From Elusimicrobiota bacterium (GTDB lineage Bacteria; Elusimicrobiota; Elusimicrobia; Elusimicrobiales; UBA9959), in NCBI GenBank assembly GCA_019135865.1, contig JAGVVD010000056.1:1-38618 (forward strand): DNA of 38,618 nt. The letters are read 5' to 3'. How positions within the stretch are numbered: position 1 is the stretch's first letter; every line of letters starts with the position of its first letter. The notes under the pieces are model-generated. The model was not told the origin of the DNA and did not search any database. It worked only from the letters and a program-made list of their open reading frames with translations. Position numbers and translations under genes: made by a program. Shown here one piece after another: positions 33,567 to 38,618 of this stretch.

Positions 33567-35287
33567 TGGACCTGTTCCGCCAGCCGGGACTTTTCGCCTG
33601 GCTCCTGGCGGTCCTGGGCGCCCTCTTCTTCTTCCGTCTTTCGCAGGATAAAGTGCGGGCGGAGCTGCTCTCCCGGCTGGCGCGCACCGGCCTGGACCGG
33701 CTGGTCCCGCAGGCCGAACTGGCGCGGGCCAGGAGGCGCGACGGCCTGCTGCTGGCGGTCTTCGCCCTGCTCGCCCTGGCCCTGGCGGGTCCGCAGTGGG
33801 GCGTGGAACTCGAGACCGTGGGCGAGCTCAGCGGGAACGTCATGATAGCCGTGGACACCTCGCGGTCCATGGACGCCGCGGACGTCAAACCTTCGCGCCT
33901 GGAGAACGCCAAGCTGATGCTCAAGGCCCTTTCCGAGGACCTCTCCTCCTACCGCATAGGCATAGTGGCTTTCAGCGGCGAAGCCTTCGTGCAATGCCCT
34001 CTGACCACCGACACGGAGGCCGTGAAATATTTCGTGGACGCGCTGAGCACGCGCATGCTCATGACCCAGGGCACGGAGATAGCCGGCGCGGTGGAGACCG
34101 CGGCCGGGGCCATGCGGCGCTACCCGGGAGAGAAGACGCTCATCCTCATCACCGACGGGGAGGACTTCTCGGATTACATGGACCGCGCCATAGAGAAGGC
34201 GAAGGAGGCCAGCCTCCGCGTCTTCGCGGTCGGCATCGGCTCCCCGGAGGGGGAGCTTATCCCGGACCCCGACGGCGGCTACCGCAAGGACTCCTCCGGG
34301 CGCCCGGTCGTGACCCGGCTCGACGAGAACACCCTCATCAGGCTGGCCCAGGCCACCGGCGGGGAATATATGCGCTACACCGGCCCCGAGCGGGTCAGTT
34401 CGGAGCTCCGCAGGACGCTCTCGTCCCTCGAACTCGGCGGCGCCAGGCTCAAGGGACGCTCCTCCTTCAAGAACCGCTACCAGTTCCCGCTCGGGGCCGC
34501 CGTACTGCTTCTTTTGATAGAATTATCGGTCATGGCCCGGCCTTTCGGCTGGCGGGGATTACTGGGCGGGGCGGGCGGCCCTTCGGCGCCGCTGGCCGGC
34601 CTGCTCCTGCTCTGCCTGCCGGCCGGCGCGGCGGCCGGCCCGGCGGACAGGGAGGCGCGCCTCGGCAGCGGCCTCTACGAGAAAGAGGAATACGACAGGG
34701 CCCTGGAACATTTCAGCAGGGCCGGCGAACTGGCGCCGGACGACCCCCGGATGAAGTTCAACGCGGGCGCCGCCCTCTACCGCCTGGACGACCATGAGAA
34801 GGCGAGGGAGGCTTTCGAAGGCGCGGCCGGGGACGCGGAACTCAAACCCCGCGCGCTCTACAACAGGGGCAACGCCCTCTTCAAATCCGGGGATTACGCC
34901 GGGGCGGCCGAAAGCTACAAGCTGGCGATAATGGCCGACCCTTCCGACGACAACGCCCGGCACAATCTCCAGAAGGCGCTCGAGATGAAGAAGCTCGAAC
35001 AGCACGGCGGGGGGGGGAAGGACAAGAAGGACTCACCCGGGAGCGAAAAGAAGGACAAGCGGGAAGGCGGCGGTAACGACCCCAAGGACGGCCGGGAGAA
35101 GCAGCAGCCGAAAGGGGGGGACGGCGGGAAGGAGAAGAAGGAAAGGGAGAAACAGAACGCGGACAGACTGCTGGAACTCATGAAGGAAAAAGAGAAACAG
35201 AGCGCGCGCCCCGAGGTCCTGAACGCGCGCAACAAGCCCTTCTCCAAGTCGCCGGCCTCGCTGAAGAAGAAGGAGAAGGACTGGTGA
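33563..35287 (+). CDS. BatB-BatC fusion: VWA domain plus TPR domain with Lys-rich tail
   Basis: This 574-aa protein appears to fuse BatB and BatC. The N-terminal part repeats the BatA layout: helices at about 9-24 and 60-76, then a VWA domain with an intact MIDAS (Asp98, Ser100, Ser102 in DTSRSM, Thr in MTQGTEIAG, Asp in LITDGEDF) and a helix near 312-330. A second hydrophobic segment (about 346-361, GLLLLCLPAGAAAGP) resembles an internal signal and leads into a TPR region (about 367-480) with LGSGLYEKEEYDRALEHFSR and RALYNRGNALFKSGDYAGAA, as in BatC. A Gly-coding G9 tract follows and then a Lys/Glu/Asp-rich tail. GTG at 33563 or ATG at 33566 may start it. It overlaps BatD by GTGA. Confidence 0.88.
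   Translation: MMDLFRQPGLFAWLLAVLGALFFFRLSQDKVRAELLSRLARTGLDRLVPQAELARARRRDGLLLAVFALLALALAGPQWGVELETVGELSGNVMIAVDTSRSMDAADVKPSRLENAKLMLKALSEDLSSYRIGIVAFSGEAFVQCPLTTDTEAVKYFVDALSTRMLMTQGTEIAGAVETAAGAMRRYPGEKTLILITDGEDFSDYMDRAIEKAKEASLRVFAVGIGSPEGELIPDPDGGYRKDSSGRPVVTRLDENTLIRLAQATGGEYMRYTGPERVSSELRRTLSSLELGGARLKGRSSFKNRYQFPLGAAVLLLLIELSVMARPFGWRGLLGGAGGPSAPLAGLLLLCLPAGAAAGPADREARLGSGLYEKEEYDRALEHFSRAGELAPDDPRMKFNAGAALYRLDDHEKAREAFEGAAGDAELKPRALYNRGNALFKSGDYAGAAESYKLAIMADPSDDNARHNLQKALEMKKLEQHGGGGKDKKDSPGSEKKDKREGGGNDPKDGREKQQPKGGDGGKEKKEREKQNADRLLELMKEKEKQSARPEVLNARNKPFSKSPASLKKKEKDW
35009..35017 (+). repeat. Nine-base G homopolymer inside the BatB-BatC gene
   Basis: A run of nine G residues encodes three Gly at the junction of the TPR region and the charged tail (about residues 483-485). 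A seven-G run lies about 100 bases downstream. A slip of one or two bases would shift the frame and replace the tail. Confidence 0.6.
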
Positions 35288-37164
35288 AACCGGGCAAGGC
35301 GCTGCTGGCGCTCTCCCTGCTCTTCCTTTCCGCGCCCATCCGCGCGGGACTGACCGTGGCCGCCTCGGTGGACCGCCACGAGGTGGACATCGACGGCAGC
35401 GTGCGCCTCACCGTCACCGTCTCCGGCGACACCGCCAATGTTCCCGAGCCGGAGATCCCGCGGCTGGACGCTTTCAATGTCTACTCCTCGGGACGCAGCC
35501 AGAACATTTCCTTCATAAACGGCCGCGTCAGCAGTTCGGTCTCCTTCACCTACGTCCTGGAGCCCCGCTACATCGGCAAGGCCGTCATTCCTCCCATCTC
35601 CGTCTTCACGGGAAAGGAGAAGTTCCTGACCCGCCAGATAGAGATAGAGGTGCGCGGGACCGCGAAGAGGCCCCAACCCCAGCCCCGGCCAGCCCCGCGG
35701 CCCGGCGCGCCGGCCGCTCCTTCGGCCGGGCGGGGAGCGCAGGGCTCGTCCGGCGGGACCAAAGTCCCGCAGGGCGCGGAAGAAGCCCCTATTTTCATGG
35801 TGGTGGAGGCCGACAAGGATTCGGCCTACGTCAACGAGCAGGTCACCATGAGCGTCAAATTCTTCACCTCCGTGCCGCTCACCTCCAACCCGCAGTACGT
35901 GCCGCCGTCCCTCAAAGGGCTGCTGGCGGAGGACCTTCCTCCCGTGCGCACCGGCGAGACCGTGCTCAAGGGCCGCCGCTATTCCTACAGCGAGATCAGG
36001 ACGGCCCTCTTCGGCCTGCAGGACGGCCAGGCCGTCATCGGCCGTTCCAAGATCATCGCCCAGATCACCGGGGATAACTTCCTCGACCCGATGGACCCCT
36101 CTTTCTTCCAGAAGTTCTTCTCGATGAGCATGGGCCAGGGCCGCGCGCACGAAGTGACCAGCGAACCGCTCTCCCTCAGGATCCTGCCTCTCCCCGAAGG
36201 CGCGCCGCCCGGCTTCAAAGGCGCGGTGGGCAATTACATCGTCTCCGCGTCCGTCGACCGGAAAGAACTCAAGGCCGGGGAGGCGCTGACCCTCTCGGTC
36301 AGCGTCAGCGGCCGGGGCCATCTCAACACCGTGACGGCGCCGGACCTGCCCGGGACCGGGGACTTCCGCTACTACGACACCGCCAGCTCCTATTCGCTCA
36401 CCAAGCACGACGATATCGTCGGGGGGAAGAAGGTCTTCACGACGGTCATGATCCCCCGTTCCGAAGGGCGGCAGGTCATCCCCCCGGTAAAATTCTCTTT
36501 CTTCGACCCCGGGACGAAACGCTACCATACCGCGGAGACCAGGCCCATAGAGATAAACGTCCTCAAAGGGGACCCTTCCGCCAGGGCCTATTCCTTCGTG
36601 GGGGCCAACGGCGGGGGAGGGGAGATAAAACCCATCTCCAGCGACATCCGCTACCTCTCGCGCAGGGAGGGGCTCCCCGTGCCCGCGCGCCTGGCCCTGC
36701 TCCTGACCGCTTTCCCGGCCCACAACGCCGTCCCGCTCTTCCTCCTGCTGGGCGCCCTGGGCTACGCGCGCCTGCGCGACGGCGCCCTGGCCGACCCGCG
36801 GCGCCTCCGCTGGCGCAGGGCGTTCAGGGCCGCGATGAAGCGGCGCGACGAGGCCCTCAAGGCCATAGAAGCGGGCGACGATCCCAGGGCAGTCGGCGTT
36901 CTCTACGACGCCCTGACCCGTTATCTTTCCGACAAGAGCGGCGACGACATCGAGTCCTTCACGCTCAAGAGGACGCTCGAACACGTCCGGAAGCGTTTCC
37001 CCGCTACCGGCGAGTTCTCGCTCGGGGAGATACGCACGCTCTGGGAGCAGCTGGAGTTCTACCATTTCTCCTCCTCGTCGATAACGAAGGAGAACGCTAC
37101 GGACCTGGTGAACAAGTACACCGTGCTGCTGGAAATACTGGAAAAGGAGTTCGACGCCAAATGA
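35284..37164 (+). CDS. batD: BatD-like protein
   Basis: This 626-aa envelope protein has a signal peptide (1 to about 21), a periplasmic region of two beta-rich BatD modules (about 22-130 and 160-440), then a membrane helix (about 472-495, ending LFLLLGALGYARL) and a cytoplasmic helical domain (about 510-626). Family signatures are LTVAASVDRHEVDIDGSVRL, SFTYVLEPRYIGKAVIPPI and the second-module VSASVDRKELKAGEALTLSV. A Pro/Ala/Gly linker (about 120-155) joins the modules. BatD proteins are found in MoxR/Bat operons and are linked to stress or oxygen tolerance in some species, though the mechanism is unknown. GTG at 35284 overlaps the preceding stop; the end overlaps BatE by ATGA. Confidence 0.9.
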   Translation: MKPGKALLALSLLFLSAPIRAGLTVAASVDRHEVDIDGSVRLTVTVSGDTANVPEPEIPRLDAFNVYSSGRSQNISFINGRVSSSVSFTYVLEPRYIGKAVIPPISVFTGKEKFLTRQIEIEVRGTAKRPQPQPRPAPRPGAPAAPSAGRGAQGSSGGTKVPQGAEEAPIFMVVEADKDSAYVNEQVTMSVKFFTSVPLTSNPQYVPPSLKGLLAEDLPPVRTGETVLKGRRYSYSEIRTALFGLQDGQAVIGRSKIIAQITGDNFLDPMDPSFFQKFFSMSMGQGRAHEVTSEPLSLRILPLPEGAPPGFKGAVGNYIVSASVDRKELKAGEALTLSVSVSGRGHLNTVTAPDLPGTGDFRYYDTASSYSLTKHDDIVGGKKVFTTVMIPRSEGRQVIPPVKFSFFDPGTKRYHTAETRPIEINVLKGDPSARAYSFVGANGGGGEIKPISSDIRYLSRREGLPVPARLALLLTAFPAHNAVPLFLLLGALGYARLRDGALADPRRLRWRRAFRAAMKRRDEALKAIEAGDDPRAVGVLYDALTRYLSDKSGDDIESFTLKRTLEHVRKRFPATGEFSLGEIRTLWEQLEFYHFSSSSITKENATDLVNKYTVLLEILEKEFDAK

Positions 37165-37907
37165 GGACCGCGATCCTGGCGGCGTTCCTGTTCGCCTCGC
37201 CCGCTCCCGCGGCCGCCGCCGGCGCGGACGCGGTCGGCAGGGCCGGGGCCGACAAGCTCTATAACGACAGCCTCTACCAGCAGGCCGCCGACGCCTACGA
37301 GGAACTGCTGCGCGCCGGCCCCGGCGACCCTTACCTGCTCTACAACGCCGGCAACGCGCAGTTCCGCGTGAAGCGCCCCGGCAGGGCCCTGCTCTACTAC
37401 GCCAGGGCCTGGCGGACACTGCCCCGCGACGCCGACATGCGCTATAACCTGGACTTCGCCCTGAAGAGCACGGGGCAGTCGCTAGTCCCGGAGGGCGTGC
37501 CGCCCTTCCTGCACCGGCTATACTATTCGGCTTCGGACCGGGAGATAGCCGCGCTGGCCTCGCTGGCCTTCTGGGCGCTCTGCCTGCTCGGGGCCGGCGC
37601 GGCCCTGAGGCCGGCCCTGAAGGACCGGCTGCTGCCGGCCGCCGGCGCGGCGGCGGCCCTGCTGCTCTTCTTCTGCGCCTGGGGGGCGGCGCGCCTCTCC
37701 GCCCCGCTGCGCGGCGCGGCCGTCGTGGTGCAGCACGAGGCGACTCTGCGCAGCGGCCCCAACGAGACCTTCAACGCCTACGCCGCGCTGCCCGAGGGCC
37801 GCGTGGTAAAGATAATCGACGACTCGCGCGAGGATTTCTGGGAAGTCGGGGTCCAGAAAGAAGGCATCAAGGGCTGGATCACCCGCGACGAACTCGAAAG
37901 GATATAG
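37161..37907 (+). CDS. batE: BatE-like protein: TPR, two membrane helices and SH3-like domain
   Basis: This 248-aa protein has a signal peptide (1 to about 20), a pair of TPR-like repeats (about 28-110: LYQQAADAYEELLRAGPGDP and LLYNAGNAQFRVKRPGRALL), two hydrophobic helices (about 130-150 and 155-175), and a bacterial SH3-like domain (about 187-248) with ATLRSGPNETFNAYAALPEG and GWITRDELERI. This order matches BatE. SH3b domains often bind peptidoglycan, which fits an envelope role. It is the last of the Bat genes; rpiB follows after 8 bases and may be co-transcribed. Confidence 0.88.
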   Translation: MRTAILAAFLFASPAPAAAAGADAVGRAGADKLYNDSLYQQAADAYEELLRAGPGDPYLLYNAGNAQFRVKRPGRALLYYARAWRTLPRDADMRYNLDFALKSTGQSLVPEGVPPFLHRLYYSASDREIAALASLAFWALCLLGAGAALRPALKDRLLPAAGAAAALLLFFCAWGAARLSAPLRGAAVVVQHEATLRSGPNETFNAYAALPEGRVVKIIDDSREDFWEVGVQKEGIKGWITRDELERI

Positions 37908-37915
37908 GAGACTAA

Positions 37916-38371
37916 ATGAAAATAGCCATCGCCAGCGACCACGCGGGCTTCCCGCTCAAGGCGGCCCTCATCCACAAGCTCCGTATGCTCGGCCACGAGA
38001 TCTCCGACCTGGGCACCAGTTCGCCCAACGAGTCCGTCGACTATCCAGACTTCGCCGCCGCCGCGGCCCGCGCGGTGGCCGGCGGCCAGGCCCGCCGCGG
38101 CATAGTGGTCTGCGGCAGCGGCGTGGGCGCCTGCGTGGCCGCCAACAAGTTCAAGGGCGTGCGCGCCGGCCTCTGCCACGACACCTACTCGGCCCACCAG
38201 GGCGTGGAGCACGACGACATCAACGTCCTCTGCCTGGGCGCCCGCGTCATAGGCGAGAGCCTGGCGCTCGAGGTGGCCTCGGCCTTCCTGGGCGCGGAGT
38301 TCAGCAACGAGGAACGCCACGTCCGCCGCCTCGACAAGGTCAAAAAGTTCGAAGAAGGCCTCTCTTCCTGA
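37916..38371 (+). CDS. rpiB: Ribose-5-phosphate isomerase B family
   Basis: This 151-aa cytoplasmic sugar isomerase of the RpiB/LacAB fold interconverts ribose 5-phosphate and ribulose 5-phosphate in the pentose phosphate pathway. Visible signatures are [13 protein letters not shown] at the start, the [10 protein letters not shown] motif, [19 protein letters not shown] (catalytic Cys and phosphate loop), [20 protein letters not shown] followed by [10 protein letters not shown]. Length and order are complete. AGGAGA lies 6 bases upstream of ATG 37916. It ends the long MoxR/Bat gene cluster. A galactose- or allose-type substrate is possible in the family but less likely. Confidence 0.94.
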   Translation: MKIAIASDHAGFPLKAALIHKLRMLGHEISDLGTSSPNESVDYPDFAAAAARAVAGGQARRGIVVCGSGVGACVAANKFKGVRAGLCHDTYSAHQGVEHDDINVLCLGARVIGESLALEVASAFLGAEFSNEERHVRRLDKVKKFEEGLSS

Positions 38372-38382
38372 CAGCGGCCCCC

Positions 38383-38458
38383 GCTCGCGCTTCGCGAGCT
38401 CGCGGCTCCGGACGGTTTTTCTCCGCGAATCCGCCGCCACCCCCATTGTCTCCTTATG
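38383..38458 (+). repeat. Intergenic repeat, copy B, with its hairpin
   Basis: A 7-bp hairpin (GCTCGCG at 38383-38389 with CGCGAGC at 38393-38399) leads into a 56-bp block (38403-38458) that matches copy A at 7961-8017: CGGCTCCG, a GGTTTTT-CTCCG core, a C-rich stretch, and TGTCTCCTTATG. The hairpin also matches GCCGCTCGC/GCGAGCGGC of copy A, but with a loop of 3 instead of about 67 bases. Confidence 0.65.
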
Positions 38459-38462
38459 AAAG

Positions 38463-38490
38463 CGGGGCGATACCGCCCCGGCATAGTTTT
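38463..38490 (+). terminator. Possible terminator after rpiB
   Basis: A perfect 7-bp stem (CGGGGCG at 38463-38469, CGCCCCG at 38474-38480) with an ATAC loop is followed by GCATAGTTTT. It is 92 bases after the rpiB stop, beyond the repeat. The remaining bases to 38618 are less GC-rich and hold no gene I can identify; the minus frames entering from the right reach stops near 38585-38600. Confidence 0.55.
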
Positions 38491-38618
38491 CCCTTGCCAG
38501 GCGTCGTGTCAACTCATCTAAGAATGTTCCCCAAACAGTAGTGCGCTGTCCGTTCATTTTTTGAGTGATTTTGACGCTGTCGATCACATTATCAACCGAT
38601 CCCCAGCAACCTTTCCTT

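Noticed and set aside
37778-38587. Minus-strand ORF of 269 codons at the right end
   Set aside because: It runs antisense through batE, rpiB and the repeat. Its first part, in the lower-GC edge, could belong to something beyond the window, but I recognise nothing.

Overview
This is a GC-rich bacterial chromosomal segment (my rough reading is well above 60% G+C) with tightly packed genes and many 4-base ATGA/GTGA start-stop overlaps. The organism is Gram-negative: it has an apolipoprotein N-acyltransferase, PorV/UPF0164-type outer-membrane barrels, a lipobox lipoprotein and many Sec signal peptides. PorV-like barrels, a giant kelch/FN3 surface protein with a C-terminal sorting-type domain, a full Bat operon and polyamine genes would fit an under-studied phylum such as Elusimicrobiota. 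That placement is an inference and nothing here proves it.

Layout: (1) 1-3.3 kb holds the tail of a PorV-like barrel gene, a terminator, a strong promoter driving a 566-aa anchored protein with two ASH/choice-of-anchor-D-like repeats, and a minus-strand operon (stand-alone Lrp-type ligand-binding domain, unknown secreted protein, DUF192 lipoprotein). (2) 3.4-7.8 kb is a translationally coupled operon: dtd, M20 peptidase, lnt and a MATE exporter. (3) 7.8-8.27 kb is a gene-free stretch made of two long imperfect palindromes; part of it recurs at the right end of the window. (4) 8.27-16.2 kb carries an RlmI-like rRNA methyltransferase, a REC-HD-GYP regulator, a convergent P-type ATPase, and an acyl-CoA ligase coupled to a CCA-adding/poly(A) polymerase-type enzyme. 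(5) 16.3-18.3 kb carries a small secreted helical protein, folE, tRNA-Gly(CCC), and a membrane-anchored glycogen-binding-like (CBM48) mini-protein that seems to start at CTG. (6) 18.4-25.2 kb is a two-gene surface operon: a 1918-aa kelch/FN3 protein and a PorV-like barrel. (7) 25.3-28.1 kb has speD-speE (polyamine synthesis), a DksA/TraR zinc-finger protein and a convergent RDD membrane protein with a pilin-like tail. (8) 28.2-38.4 kb has a class II glutamine amidotransferase coupled to an anchored HEAT protein, then a complete MoxR/Bat operon (MoxR, DUF58, DUF4381-like, BatA, a BatB-BatC fusion, BatD, BatE) ending in rpiB.

The most unusual points are the paired palindromic intergenic element, the kelch-PorV pair suggesting type IX-like secretion, several genes whose -10 box lies only 8-11 bases before the start codon (near-leaderless mRNAs), the probable CTG start, the RDD-pilin fusion and a P-type ATPase with altered cation-site residues. 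I see no CRISPR array, rRNA, prophage or recognisable insertion sequence. No computations or searches were run; all family calls rest on motifs read by eye.
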